A DNA stretch of 64,000 nucleotides from JAJPHW01 sp963799065 (GCA_963799065.1 CAWCVJ010000001.1:2711160-2775159); one strand, 5' to 3'; positions 51,683 to 60,587 are shown, counted from the first letter of the stretch. Made by a program: numbers and translations. Notes: generated by a model not told the origin, from the sequence alone.

Positions 51683-52084
51683 ATGAATTGCCTGACCCAA
51701 ATTAAGATCACGGCACGCGACCGGGAAGTTCTGGAATTTCTGGTGCAGGGTTGTAGTAACAAAGAAATCGCGGCTCAATTGCTGATTAGTCCGCGCACCG
51801 TAAAGCAGCATTTGCGAACCTTGTTTTTGCGGGCGGGTATTCGCGAGGGGCGGAAGCGGGTCAAACTGGCCACCGCCATGTTCGACCTGACGCAAGGCGA
51901 AAACAGGGGGAGGCTTCTCGGACTCGATCCTGATCGAAAGCTGACGGTCCCGAGTCGTGGTACGCCGTCAGAAGACGCCTCGTTCGAATCGAGCGGCCTC
52001 GGTTCGGGAAAAATAGGAGAAATAGAGATAAAGATCGTCGAAATCGATTTAGGACAGGAGGGCCATGCCCATGCCACCGTGTGA
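51683..52084 (+). CDS. LuxR-type HTH protein without receiver
   Basis: 133 residues. A GerE/LuxR HTH occupies the N-terminal half (ITARDREVLEFLVQGCSNKEIAAQLLISPRTVKQHLRTLFLRAGI). The C-terminal half is acidic and of no known fold (ending IEIKIVEIDLGQEGHAHATV). There is no receiver domain, so it is not a classical response regulator. ATG 51683 has a GGAGAG site; an ATG at 51662 is an alternative. It overlaps the next HTH gene by 20 nt. Confidence 0.8.
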   Translation: MNCLTQIKITARDREVLEFLVQGCSNKEIAAQLLISPRTVKQHLRTLFLRAGIREGRKRVKLATAMFDLTQGENRGRLLGLDPDRKLTVPSRGTPSEDASFESSGLGSGKIGEIEIKIVEIDLGQEGHAHATV

Positions 52085-52352
52085 TCGTCTCACTCCAAAA
52101 GAAGTTCAAGTCGCGTTATTGGTATGGAAGGGCGAGACCAACCGTGAAATTGCAGGCACGCTCGGCACCACCGAGCAGGTGATTAAGAATTACCTGCGCA
52201 ACACTTTTGACAAACTGGGGGTTTGGAGTCGGCTCGAACTGGCCTTGTATGTCGCCGCCCACGGAGGACACGGCTGGCATCCCTGCCCGACCGGCGAAGT
52301 TCTACATCCCGCTGCATATGAAGGACGGGGCACGGAGTATGTTGAGCGCTGA
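52065..52352 (+). CDS. second small LuxR-type HTH protein
   Basis: 95 residues. LTPKEVQVALLVWKGETNREIAGTLGTTEQVIKNYLRNTFDKLGVWSRLELALYVAAHG is a stand-alone LuxR/GerE HTH. A short His/Gly-rich tail follows. It overlaps the preceding HTH gene in another frame, so the two are probably coupled and could form a heterodimer. Targets unknown. Confidence 0.8.
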   Translation: MPMPPCDRLTPKEVQVALLVWKGETNREIAGTLGTTEQVIKNYLRNTFDKLGVWSRLELALYVAAHGGHGWHPCPTGEVLHPAAYEGRGTEYVER

Positions 52353-52449
52353 ATCCGCCTTAGGGACGATTAACGGGGAGGCGGTCGGGGGGCATCCGCT
52401 TCGTTTCAAGCAATACCCTGCCCATCGGGAGTTGGGTGACATCGCTCGG

Positions 52450-53100
52450 TCATCGTATGTACTCTTTCGGCAAGTCGTTCAAGAATCGTTTGAGTGTCAA
52501 CATGTCGGCCTCGGCGACGTCGGTAAACTGGATCCCGATGCCAAATCCCGGCGTGCTGCTGACCACCTGGCCCTCCGCCCAAACTTTCGCGCCGTTGAGC
52601 CAAAGTCCTGCTTTGACTTTGGTGCCTTCCGGCAGCGGGATCGCCATCTCAAGGAACAGGCCCCCCAAACTCAGGTCGCCGCTCTTGCCCCAAATCACTG
52701 GGCCCTCTTTGGGATGCAGTTCGACCGAGATTACGCACTTGTGGCGAAAATGCTTGCGGCGCTCCCCGGATTGCCAGCGATATTCATCGACCTTGACCTC
52801 AGGCAACACAATTTCCCAGAGCGGCTTATTGGGAGACAAATTTCTCAGCCCCACCCGCCCCGCCGAAGGGGTACCCGGTTTCCCCACCCATTGCACCCGG
52901 AAGTGGCCCTTTTTCTGGTTATAGGTGACGCCGACTATCTCGTCAGGCTTGAGCGAGGCTTTTACTCCGCCCACCTGCGCGCCATCCTGACTAAGATCGA
53001 TGGTGGTGACACTCTCGCTGAAGATTTGCCCGTCCGCGTCGGTGCCAAACATGCGGACAGACAATTGAGCGGGAATTCTTGGTTGATGGCGTTTTCCCAT
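52450..53100 (-). CDS. tandem PilZ-domain protein (c-di-GMP receptor)
   Basis: 216 residues. Two PilZ-type domains, each with an RxxxR motif (RHQPR at 4-8; RKHFR near 120) and a DxSxxG motif (DLSQDG at 35-40; DLSLGG near 150). These are the residues that bind cyclic di-GMP, so both sites seem competent. There is no output domain. The ORF is open to ATG 53175; ATG 53100 (MGKRHQPRIPAQLSVRM) gives the normal PilZ start, but neither has a clear ribosome site. Confidence 0.85.
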   Translation of the reverse strand: MGKRHQPRIPAQLSVRMFGTDADGQIFSESVTTIDLSQDGAQVGGVKASLKPDEIVGVTYNQKKGHFRVQWVGKPGTPSAGRVGLRNLSPNKPLWEIVLPEVKVDEYRWQSGERRKHFRHKCVISVELHPKEGPVIWGKSGDLSLGGLFLEMAIPLPEGTKVKAGLWLNGAKVWAEGQVVSSTPGFGIGIQFTDVAEADMLTLKRFLNDLPKEYIR

Positions 53101-53175
53101 AGTATCGCTAAGAAAGTATCCCTGCGAACCATTGAACCGGCGACTCCCCTCGCCGCTTTCGTGTTCCCCAGGCAA

Positions 53176-53496
53176 ACGGCCGAGCTCCGACGAACGCCGT
53201 TTTTCAGGGCGTGTCCATCCCAGAACATGCGTCGCTGACAGTTAGGCGATGATAAAGCAATTCGCTCCGCTTCCCAAGCGCTCGCTTGAAACCATCGTGC
53301 CATCGGCATCCGGGATGAGCCATCGCCCTATATAGTGAAAGAGCTTGCACCTGGGCCCCTCCTTTCCTCGCCTTATGCCCCTAAGTTACTGTTTGACAGA
53401 TACTTAGCCTTTATACTTGCGGTATTACAATTGCACCTGTCCTTATGAGTTCGCCAAATTGCGGTTCGATTCCGTTTTCACGAAGGCAAGGCCGGC
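53176..53496. other. intergenic region, 321 nt
   Basis: No gene was recognised. It contains TTGACA (53393-53398) and TATACT (53412-53417) ahead of the next gene; their 13-nt spacing is too short for a standard promoter, so only one of the two may be used. Confidence 0.4.
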
Positions 53497-53901
53497 ATGG
53501 CTTATAAAGAAACGTTCTGGATGGCATGTGACTCGACCGAGCAGTTGCGGGCCGAGTATGGCCCATTTCACACCCGCGCCGAGGCCGAACGCGAGGCCCG
53601 CAAGCTCAACTTCGACTTTGTCTTGCGTTATGAACACATCATGAACGACAACGACGAAATTCAGGAGGTCCGCTGCGTTTTCGTGGAACTGCAAGACTCC
53701 CCTGCGAACATGGAGGGCAAGCGCCTGCACACTCGCTGCGCCTCGTGTGGAGAATGCTCGGTGCATGAGGAAGCCTGGCGGGCTGAAGTCTGGGCGGACA
53801 TCCACGAATTCGAGCATAGCCGCCACCGCGTCCGCCTCTTCGAGCAGACTCGCACCGAAGGGTTGAAGGAGATTGGCGACTGGCGGCAGAAGTGCGCCTA
53901 G
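53497..53901 (+). CDS. unknown protein with a CxxCxxC motif
   Basis: 134 residues, soluble. N-terminal MAYKETFWMACDSTEQLRAEYGPFHTRAEAEREARKL resembles small domains that begin with an aromatic strand followed by a helix. Then a highly charged part, and CASCGEC (about 81-87), a possible metal or redox site. No family was recognised. It lies between the PilZ and GGDEF genes, so a link to c-di-GMP signalling is possible but not shown. Confidence 0.6.
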   Translation: MAYKETFWMACDSTEQLRAEYGPFHTRAEAEREARKLNFDFVLRYEHIMNDNDEIQEVRCVFVELQDSPANMEGKRLHTRCASCGECSVHEEAWRAEVWADIHEFEHSRHRVRLFEQTRTEGLKEIGDWRQKCA

Positions 53902-54112
53902 TTCAATCCCGCCGCTCCGAAACCCGGTAGTTCCCTTTCTCAAGTTACCGACGTAACGGCTCCGATCTATATTTTCCGGGCTGATCGGGATGTCCGCATC
54001 GCAAAATGATGATAGTTCAAAAGCGAACCCGCCCATTTCTGCGTTTCGTCCTGGGCGAACTGCATTGCAGCGGGCTTAACAAGCAGGGGTTGTCAGACAG
54101 TCGAGGCAGACC

Positions 54113-54937
54113 ATGTCGCAGGCCAAACACGACCGCGTGAACTTCCCGTCGATGGTGGCGCGTGCCGAAGAGATTCAGAGGCAAATTCAGGAACTCTCGG
54201 GGCGCGACGTGCAGCTTTGGTCGATCGTGATGCTCGTCGTGGTGGTGCTTACCGGAGGTCTGCTGGCGCTGCTCGCTCCCAATCTGGTGTGGGCGCAGCA
54301 TGTCATCCGCATCGAACATGCCTACTTGCCTCAGCTTTTCTACGGACTGATTTCGTTAGTGCTGCTGTTCAATATTTATCTGCTTACGCAGAAGGCCACC
54401 CTGAACGCTACGCGGCGAGCCCTGATTAACGAACTCGTCCTTAACGAACGCCTGGAAAGCCTTTCGCTGATCGATCCGCTGACCCAACTGCTTAACCGCC
54501 GGGCCATGAACGAGATTATCCCCCGCGAAGTGGCACGCGCCAATCGCCTGGGAAATCAACTGACGTTCATGACGCTTGACCTCGAGGGCTTCCGGGCCAT
54601 CAACTCACGCTTTGGCACCATGGAAGGAAATCTGGTTCTGGTCGAGTTTGGACGAATTCTGAAACAGGTCTTCCGCGGCGGAGACGCGCTCTTCCGTCAG
54701 GGCGGCGACGAGTTTCTCATCGTGATGCCGGACACACCTGAGCCCGAAGCCGACGCGCCGCTACAACGCCTGCATCGCGCCGTGGATGAGTGGAATTCGA
54801 GCGGCGAAAAAGACTACAAGATGAGATTCGCCTGGGGAATCGCCCCCTACGTAACCGGCAGCGACGTCGCCGACATTCTACGCACGGTGGACCGCAAGCT
54901 ATACCAGAAGAAACACAATCTCGTGCCCGTGTTCTAG
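54113..54937 (+). CDS. membrane diguanylate cyclase (GGDEF)
   Basis: Makes cyclic di-GMP from two GTP. 274 residues. Two transmembrane helices (about 36-56 and 74-92) join a GGDEF domain beginning LIDPLTQLLNRRAM (119-132). Asp156 (LDLEGF) binds metal, the active site GGDEF is 197-201, and the inhibitory RxxD site (RGGD, 188-191) is present at the right distance. So it is probably active and feedback-inhibited. The input is probably a membrane or redox state; no periplasmic domain is present. Confidence 0.92.
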   Translation: MSQAKHDRVNFPSMVARAEEIQRQIQELSGRDVQLWSIVMLVVVVLTGGLLALLAPNLVWAQHVIRIEHAYLPQLFYGLISLVLLFNIYLLTQKATLNATRRALINELVLNERLESLSLIDPLTQLLNRRAMNEIIPREVARANRLGNQLTFMTLDLEGFRAINSRFGTMEGNLVLVEFGRILKQVFRGGDALFRQGGDEFLIVMPDTPEPEADAPLQRLHRAVDEWNSSGEKDYKMRFAWGIAPYVTGSDVADILRTVDRKLYQKKHNLVPVF

Positions 54938-54978
54938 CAAAACATCGGCTTCCCTTGGAAAGAGTTCCGTCCTCAAAG

Positions 54979-55725
54979 TCAGGAGTCAGGAACGGGGCGT
55001 CCCGCCACCTTCTGCCATTTACCTTCGTTGACGCCGACGACCAGCAGCCACAGAGCCAGTACGATTTCCGCCAGCGCGGTTGGTGCGAAGTAGGGGAAGA
55101 TTCGCGGTTGCAATTCGGGGGCGAGAAACAGCGCCGTGCTGTTCACCAGATACCCAACGCCTTCGATGACCAGCAGGATGCCGATAATCCGCGGAAGGAA
55201 TGTCGAGTTGTAAATCAAGTAGGCCATGGCGAAGCAATCGAATCCGAAGAAGAACAGGGCGATGGCAAAGCCATGTTCAAAGAGTTGGATCGACACATAG
55301 GACGCAGCCTGCAACTGTTCGGCGGTGAATGCGCTCATGTAATGTCCGCCGCCCAAGATGAGTAAAGGCGCGAAGTGACCGAGCAAGCTGATGACCTCGA
55401 TGGCATTCACCGTAAGGTCGAGGATGACCATCATCAAAGTGACGTTGCGGTTCACCACTTTGAACAGGTTGTAGAAAATGACGGTCAGCGGCACGTTGCA
55501 TACGCAGTAGAAGAGTTCGACGAAAAAGCCCCAGCGATAGAGCATCGGGTGCGCCATGATGTTGTGAGCGGTGGCGGCCGCGTCACCATTGACTACTAGC
55601 CGACCGCGAACCATGAGTTCGGCGAATATGCCGCCAGCGATGACGATCAAATACAAGCCACCTGCGATGCGAGCTTGTCGGCGTGGCGACCACTGGGTCA
55701 CTCTGACCGGCATGGTTGTGCCCAT
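54979..55725 (-). CDS. DUF4386-type membrane protein
   Basis: 248 residues with six predicted transmembrane helices. The start QARIAGGLYLIVIAGGIFAELMVRG and the segment FFVELFYCVCNVPLTVIFYNLFKVVNRN match the DUF4386 family. Function unknown. It lies at the end of a run of minus-strand genes with the ABC transporter and could belong to that operon. Confidence 0.75.
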   Translation of the reverse strand: MGTTMPVRVTQWSPRRQARIAGGLYLIVIAGGIFAELMVRGRLVVNGDAAATAHNIMAHPMLYRWGFFVELFYCVCNVPLTVIFYNLFKVVNRNVTLMMVILDLTVNAIEVISLLGHFAPLLILGGGHYMSAFTAEQLQAASYVSIQLFEHGFAIALFFFGFDCFAMAYLIYNSTFLPRIIGILLVIEGVGYLVNSTALFLAPELQPRIFPYFAPTALAEIVLALWLLVVGVNEGKWQKVAGRPVPDS

Positions 55726-55774
55726 CGTTTCTCCTTTTTCGTCGAGCGCGCTAAATCAACCTGCGTCGTCGCGG

Positions 55775-56140
55775 TCACACTCCGGCCGGGGTTGGTCGAT
55801 CCTGACCGCCGTTGAACATCGTTCCCGACGTGCCAAAGCCGCATCGATCGCGAAGGTTTTGTCGGAAATGTTGGCGCTGCTCTGGGGTCATGTTTCCCCA
55901 GCGTCGCGCCGTGCGTGGGCCGAAATTGGAGCGGTGAAAGCCACGGTGCTTAAATCCGCCGAAAAGGATTCGACACAGCACGAGCATTCCAATCGCTTGC
56001 CAGAAGGTAATCGGGCGCGCGCCGAAGAGCGATGGGAGTAGCCAATTCCAAAGTTTCAGCACTACTTCGCCGCTGATGGCGATGAAAAACGGAATCGCAA
56101 GAATCGCCAACGGAGCCAGGAAAATCCATTTCTTGTTCAT
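55775..56140 (-). CDS. small membrane protein
   Basis: 121 residues from M(NKKWIFLAPLAILAIPFFIAISGEVVLKLWNWLLPSLFG); a longer start at 56152 is possible. Two hydrophobic helices (about 4-25 and 43-62, ITFWQAIGMLVLCRILFGGF) are followed by a basic, Arg/His-rich tail (about 65-105). No known family. Cotranscription with its neighbours is likely (gaps 49 and 58 nt). Confidence 0.65.
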   Translation of the reverse strand: MNKKWIFLAPLAILAIPFFIAISGEVVLKLWNWLLPSLFGARPITFWQAIGMLVLCRILFGGFKHRGFHRSNFGPRTARRWGNMTPEQRQHFRQNLRDRCGFGTSGTMFNGGQDRPTPAGV

Positions 56141-56198
56141 GTTCAGTCGCACATCCTTTCGTGAATTCGTCCTACGTTGTTGCTCGTTATACGTACGT

Positions 56199-56909
56199 TC
56201 AAAGAGTAGCCGCCGATGGCTGTGAGCCGCGCACCGAGAGTCCCATTTTTCGATACGCGTTTGGGAAACGAATGCGGATCAGCCAGAAAATTATCAGCAG
56301 CAGAGGTAAGATGCTCAGAAAATAAAGAATGCCCGTCTCTTGCACGATCTTGGGAAATAAGTATGGCCGAGCCATGAATATGGACATCGCGGCGATCGCG
56401 AGCGCGAAGCACATGCGCCACAGATGCCGGGCTATGCGTGCTGTACCAGAAATACCGTGGCGCACGATCATGCGAACGTCGCCCAGGGCGGCGAGCATAG
56501 CTACAGAGCCGAGGAAAAAGTAAGGGCCGGCGGGAATCGCGTAGAGCATCCCAGTCGGACTTCTTGAGGCTTCGAGACCAAGGATTAAATCGAAGGCTGC
56601 AATGGCTAGGGCAACCAGAGGCAACGCAAAATCCGTCAAGTTCGTTTTCACGGCCCTGCGCCGCGCCGTCATCCATGAGGTCGCCACCAGGTAGAAGGTC
56701 AGGGTGCCTCCGAGAATATTGCCCGGCTGGTGTTTCATGGTCGCCATGTACGTCCCGCTCGCGGACAGGCTCAGCATGGATACAACAAAGACGAGCCCAG
56801 CCAAGCCATGTTCGCGAGAGCCTTTGCGGAGGAATACGGCAACGAATCCCGACAACACTCCGACCGTGCCGGAGGCGATGTGAAGAAGCAACATGGGTGA
56901 ATATGACAT
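56199..56909 (-). CDS. membrane protein, DUF2306-like
   Basis: 236 residues, seven predicted helices. LLHIASGTVGVLSGFVAVFLRKGSREHGLAGLVFVVSMLSLSASG has the His-containing first helix and HGLAG pair seen in a family of predicted membrane proteins (DUF2306-like). Function unknown. It starts 39 nt after the ABC permease stop. Confidence 0.6.
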   Translation of the reverse strand: MSYSPMLLLHIASGTVGVLSGFVAVFLRKGSREHGLAGLVFVVSMLSLSASGTYMATMKHQPGNILGGTLTFYLVATSWMTARRRAVKTNLTDFALPLVALAIAAFDLILGLEASRSPTGMLYAIPAGPYFFLGSVAMLAALGDVRMIVRHGISGTARIARHLWRMCFALAIAAMSIFMARPYLFPKIVQETGILYFLSILPLLLIIFWLIRIRFPNAYRKMGLSVRGSQPSAATL

Positions 56910-56948
56910 TTCTTTCTCCTTAACGGCGGTTGCGCCCTAACAAACTAA

Positions 56949-57863
56949 TCAAATCGGTTCGCGATACCGGCGCAGCCGGATAGCTGCGAAGAAACACAGT
57001 CCGGCGAAAATCAAGCCAAGCCACAAACCAGGGCTGCTCAGAAATCTTAAGGGCGTGAATTGGCTCAGCGGAATGAAATGCGCATCGACCGGAGTGCCGT
57101 CCGGTGCGATGAGGTTGAACGCCTTCTCCGCGAAACCAAAGAACCGGTCTTTTACCAGGATGGTGGCGACATGCCCGCTATGGAAGGCGATTCCTTCGAC
57201 CAGGCTGAGCGCCACGGGCGGCAGCACGGCCCATAAGAATGTCGCCCGCTTGGCCCAGCCGGAAACCAGCATCAGCCAGCCATAAATCGGTGCGTGCCAG
57301 AGTGCCATGACGATCAGGCTGTAGAGCAGGCCTACTTCCATCTGGAAGTAGGGCAGGTTTGCCCACATCGTTGCGGCGCCACCCGTCGTTACCAGGAATG
57401 CCATGCTCATCACCAGCATGATCAGCTGCAACGTGATGGTGAGGGTGAAAATGATCAACGGCAGAACCACGAGCGGGATGACTGCCTTCGAAAGCACGGT
57501 GATCGCATCCGAAACCGGCATCGACTTCCAGAACAGAATGCTGCGATCGCGGCGCTCGCCATGCAGAGCATCGAGCGAGTAGAAAATCCCGACGAGGAAA
57601 CCGGTCAGGACGAGCAACATTCCCACGTGAGCGAACGGATGCGCCAACATGGCCGGCTGCATGGCGGGATCCGTCATCGATATTTCGCGGACGTTGCGCG
57701 GCAGCCAGATCAGGCTGATGAGGAAACCGATCATCGATATGCCGGCAACGGCCAAGGGCGCGACGTAGAGGGAGCGGTGCTCCCATAGCTCGCGGCGAAC
57801 TGACCAATAGAACGGCCGGATCGCCTCCGATGATTGCGGCAAAGCGTTCGGCGGCATATTCAT
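56949..57863 (-). CDS. ABC-2 type transporter permease
   Basis: 304 residues, six predicted helices (first about 37-55: VAGISMIGFLISLIW). It forms the membrane part of an ABC exporter with the ATPase directly upstream, whose stop it overlaps by ATGA. The mixed N-terminus RPFYWSVRRELWEHRSLY is typical of permeases linked to YtrA regulators. The substrate is unknown; in such systems it is often an antimicrobial peptide or a cell-wall precursor. Confidence 0.85.
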   Translation of the reverse strand: MNMPPNALPQSSEAIRPFYWSVRRELWEHRSLYVAPLAVAGISMIGFLISLIWLPRNVREISMTDPAMQPAMLAHPFAHVGMLLVLTGFLVGIFYSLDALHGERRDRSILFWKSMPVSDAITVLSKAVIPLVVLPLIIFTLTITLQLIMLVMSMAFLVTTGGAATMWANLPYFQMEVGLLYSLIVMALWHAPIYGWLMLVSGWAKRATFLWAVLPPVALSLVEGIAFHSGHVATILVKDRFFGFAEKAFNLIAPDGTPVDAHFIPLSQFTPLRFLSSPGLWLGLIFAGLCFFAAIRLRRYREPI

Positions 57864-58729
57864 CGTGTGGCTCCTTGATAATTGGTGTTGCCGAGCACGG
57901 CAACGAACAGGTCGGAAAGACTGGGTGTTCGCACGTCGCCAAGTTTCGCCAGCGAGTCACGCGAGACGTTGTCGAAGAGCAGGATGTTTCGTCCGAAGAC
58001 ATGGCGCTCATGAATCGGCTTGAGTTCTTGCGCTACGGCCATTTGATCGGGATTGACCATCACTTCTATGTAGCGCTGCTCGAACTGCTCCATGCTGAAG
58101 GCGAGCACGATGCGTCCGCGATCGACGAACATCACGTCGGTGAGCACGTGCTGCACTTCTTCCACTTGATGGGTGGTCACGATGATGGTGCGTTTGAGCT
58201 CGAAGTAGTCGTTCAGCAGGGAATCGTAAAACTGTTTGCGATAAAGAATGTCGAGGCCAAGTGTGGGCTCATCCAGGATGAGCAGCTTCGCGTCGATGGC
58301 CATGACCAACGCGAGATGCAGCTGCACCACCATTCCTTTTGACAACTCTCGCACTCGGCTGTCGCGCTTGATTGTGGTCTTGAAGAGAAAGCTTTCTGCG
58401 CGGGCGCGATCGAAGCGCGGATGCACGCCCGCCACATAGTCGAGGGCCTGGGAAACCTTGATCCAGCGCGGCAGCACGGCCACGTCTGAAATGAAGCAGA
58501 CATCCAGCATGAGGGCGTCGCGTTCGTCCCAGGGGTCGCGGCCCAGTACGCGGAGCTCGCCTTGATGCGAAGTCAACCCGAGAATCGCGTTGAGCGCGGT
58601 GCTTTTGCCCGCGCCATTGGGCCCGATCAGTCCCACAATGCGTCCGGCTTCGATGTTTAAGTCGACCCCGTCCAGCGCGATGGTTGAGCCGAAGGTCTTG
58701 CGCAGGCCGCGGGCTTCGATGATGTTCAT
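57860..58729 (-). CDS. ABC transporter ATP-binding protein
   Basis: 289 residues from M(NIIEARGLRKTFG). Walker A GPNGAGKST (about 35-43), signature ELSKGM in place of LSGGQ, and Walker B LLILDEPTLGLD. A C-terminal extension (about 210-289) is of unknown function. The upstream in-frame codons to 58825 belong to the regulator gene in another frame. It overlaps the GntR gene by ATGA and the permease by ATGA. Confidence 0.92.
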   Translation of the reverse strand: MNIIEARGLRKTFGSTIALDGVDLNIEAGRIVGLIGPNGAGKSTALNAILGLTSHQGELRVLGRDPWDERDALMLDVCFISDVAVLPRWIKVSQALDYVAGVHPRFDRARAESFLFKTTIKRDSRVRELSKGMVVQLHLALVMAIDAKLLILDEPTLGLDILYRKQFYDSLLNDYFELKRTIIVTTHQVEEVQHVLTDVMFVDRGRIVLAFSMEQFEQRYIEVMVNPDQMAVAQELKPIHERHVFGRNILLFDNVSRDSLAKLGDVRTPSLSDLFVAVLGNTNYQGATR

Positions 58730-59106
58730 GAGTTTGGCTCCTTCTTGGTGGCATCCGTGGTCGCAGCCAGCAGTTCTTCTGGCGTCAGCCCAAGCCGTTG
58801 AATGTTGGCATAGACTCGCGGCCATTCCTCCGCCAGAAACTTTTGGCGTTCGCCTTTTAACAGCAAAGCGCGAGCTCCGTTATTGATGAACATGCCTCGT
58901 CCCCTCCTGCTTTCCACGAGTTGCTCGTCGACCAGTTCCTGATAGCCTTTGAGAACCGTGAGCGGATTGACGCGATACTCCGCCGCAACGTTGCGCACGG
59001 AGGGCAAAGGATCGCCTTCCTTGAGCACGCCGTCGAGAATCATCGCGACTACGCGGTCGCGAAGCTGGCGGTAAATCGGCTGACTGTCATTCCACTCACG
59101 ATCCAT
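58726..59106 (-). CDS. GntR-family regulator, YtrA type
   Basis: 126 residues. A winged-helix domain (QPIYRQLRDRVVAMILDGVLKEGDPLPSVRNVAAEYRVNPLTVLKGYQELVDEQLVESRRGRGMFI) is followed by a short helical tail, the layout of YtrA regulators encoded with ABC transporters. It probably represses the operon through the 38-bp palindrome at 59744-59781. The ligand is unknown. Confidence 0.92.
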   Translation of the reverse strand: MDREWNDSQPIYRQLRDRVVAMILDGVLKEGDPLPSVRNVAAEYRVNPLTVLKGYQELVDEQLVESRRGRGMFINNGARALLLKGERQKFLAEEWPRVYANIQRLGLTPEELLAATTDATKKEPNS

Positions 59107-59145
59107 AAAGGTGTCCAGGTACTTCCGTCGTCTTGTGCGACGCCG

Positions 59146-59703
59146 TCACTTCGTGCGCTGCAGGTCCATGTGCGCACGCATCGGCTTGTCCCCAGGCATC
59201 AGGAAGGTCCAGTCCTCGGTGTGATGGTTCGCATCGATGACCGTGAAAACCGCATGCTGCATGTGGCCGTATTGCAAATCGCCGGCCACGTCGAGAAAGT
59301 CGAATTCTACAGCCTTTCCGTCCGCCGAGGTGTGAGCCACCATGCGGGGCCGATTGCCGGCATCGCAATAATGAGTAAGCATAAGTTGACCGTTCTCCAG
59401 GTAAAACGTAGTCACGGGATGGTCGTTCTTTGTGGGATCGTCTGGCTTCGACGCGTCATACATTTCATGGACCAGTGCGTTTCCCCGGGAAGTCACGCGC
59501 ATGTGGACTTGAGTGCGCGTCCCGTCCGGTACCATGTCGCCGTTTTTCGGGATGGTTGTCACAGGCCCTTCCCAGGAGCCAGCGAGAGCTTTCAGCGTGG
59601 CGAAGGATTTTGGGGCGTCAGACGGGTTTGTGATCGTGTCTGCTGCGAAAGCGGCGGCGACGATCAGAAGGAATACTGCGGGAAGTGCAATTCGAGTCTT
59701 CAT
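59146..59703 (-). CDS. exported DUF1579-like protein
   Basis: 185 residues. Signal peptide MKTRIALPAVFLLIVAAAFA. LKALAGSWEGPVT (about 42-54) followed by beta-strands (VHMRVTSRGNALVHEMYD, VTTFYLENGQLMLTHYCDAGNRPRM) is the pattern of small lipocalin-like or DUF1579-like barrels. AAAAGGAGA supports the start. It is first in the operon, directly behind the palindrome, and 39 nt before the GntR gene. It may bind the molecule handled by the transporter; this is inference. Confidence 0.65.
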   Translation of the reverse strand: MKTRIALPAVFLLIVAAAFAADTITNPSDAPKSFATLKALAGSWEGPVTTIPKNGDMVPDGTRTQVHMRVTSRGNALVHEMYDASKPDDPTKNDHPVTTFYLENGQLMLTHYCDAGNRPRMVAHTSADGKAVEFDFLDVAGDLQYGHMQHAVFTVIDANHHTEDWTFLMPGDKPMRAHMDLQRTK

Positions 59704-59743
59704 TTATATTCTCCTTTTTCGTTTGGCAAATGGCTCGGCGAGC

Positions 59744-59781
59744 AAATCTTACTGTTGTAGTTAACTATAACAGTAAGATTT
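59744..59781. promoter_or_regulatory. 38-bp near-perfect palindrome, probable GntR operator
   Basis: The outer arms AAATCTTACTGTT (59744-59756) and AACAGTAAGATTT (59769-59781) are perfectly complementary, and the centre TAGTTAACTA (59758-59767) is itself a palindrome. Only one base pair (59757/59768) mismatches. It lies 41-78 nt upstream of the first gene of the GntR-ABC operon. Confidence 0.7.
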
Positions 59782-59919
59782 ATGCAAGCTTTATTTTGTC
59801 AGTGCTGGAATCCCAACCGGGTGCGGCTCATTTCTCCTTCGAAGAGCCTTGACCTGTGCGGAAAACGCGCGGCGGCTGAATCCCGAAGGATTCCGTAGCA
59901 GCGTCCGCTCTTCTCGACT

Positions 59920-60264
59920 CAAATTCCCAAGATGGGAATCGCCGCATTTTTATTGGGGATTTTGCGTTATTTCCTTGACACTCTTGGCGTAACCTGAGAA
60001 CACTGGAAGTGTGCTTCGTGGCTTCGACGCGTTGCACCGGCCGCCCACTTCTAAGTGGTTGAGGACAAAGATTTCTCAATCCTGACGCGCCGCAAGCTAC
60101 TGATTTGAAAGATTTCTAAATCCGGGCCGACTGTAAAACGCTGGTTCAAAGGATTTCTCAAAAAACAGGGGGGGGCTCAGCCCGCACCGATTTTTTAATT
60201 CCCTCTGTGCGGGCTTTTCCGTTTCCCACTTTAGCCGCAACGAACGCGGCGAAAATGGGGCACG
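59920..60264. repeat. 345-bp dispersed intergenic repeat, copy B
   Basis: Aligns end to end with 23773-24117. The 41-nt spaced motif starts at 60067, 60108 and 60149. A G run (60168-60175) is followed by a different hairpin AGCCCGCAC/GTGCGGGCT (60179-60187 with 60207-60215). The last hairpin is shortened by one mismatch. No protein is encoded. It stands between the GntR operon (minus strand) and the str operon (plus strand). The 140 nt before it (59782-59919) hold only a small GAATCC/GGATTC hairpin (59878-59893). Confidence 0.8.
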
Positions 60265-60587
60265 CCGGATTTTTCTATGTACACGCCAGATCCCCCGTTC
60301 GGTCGATTTCGCTCGCTTTAGGGCAGGCCCTCGCCCTGCAGGAGAGAACGCGGGGACTTCGGGACGACTTACCTTTCGGGGATGACAAATTTAATTTCGC
60401 AGTTTTCGACCTTGAGTTGACGACTCTTATTCTGGTTGATATATTCATAAGGTTCCGCGAGTACATTCTGGCTTCCCTGGTATCGCCCTTCGCCGGATTA
60501 TTTGTGTCGTCGAGTTGCGAAGAGCGTGAAGTGTGGTTTGGAAAAAGTCCTCTTTTTCGTGACCTCGTCAGCGTGAGCTGGCGGTCA

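Noticed and set aside
59828..60079. 83-residue minus-strand ORF
   Set aside because: It lies across the repeat and adjoining DNA; no ribosome site or family was seen and the frame is not kept in copy A.
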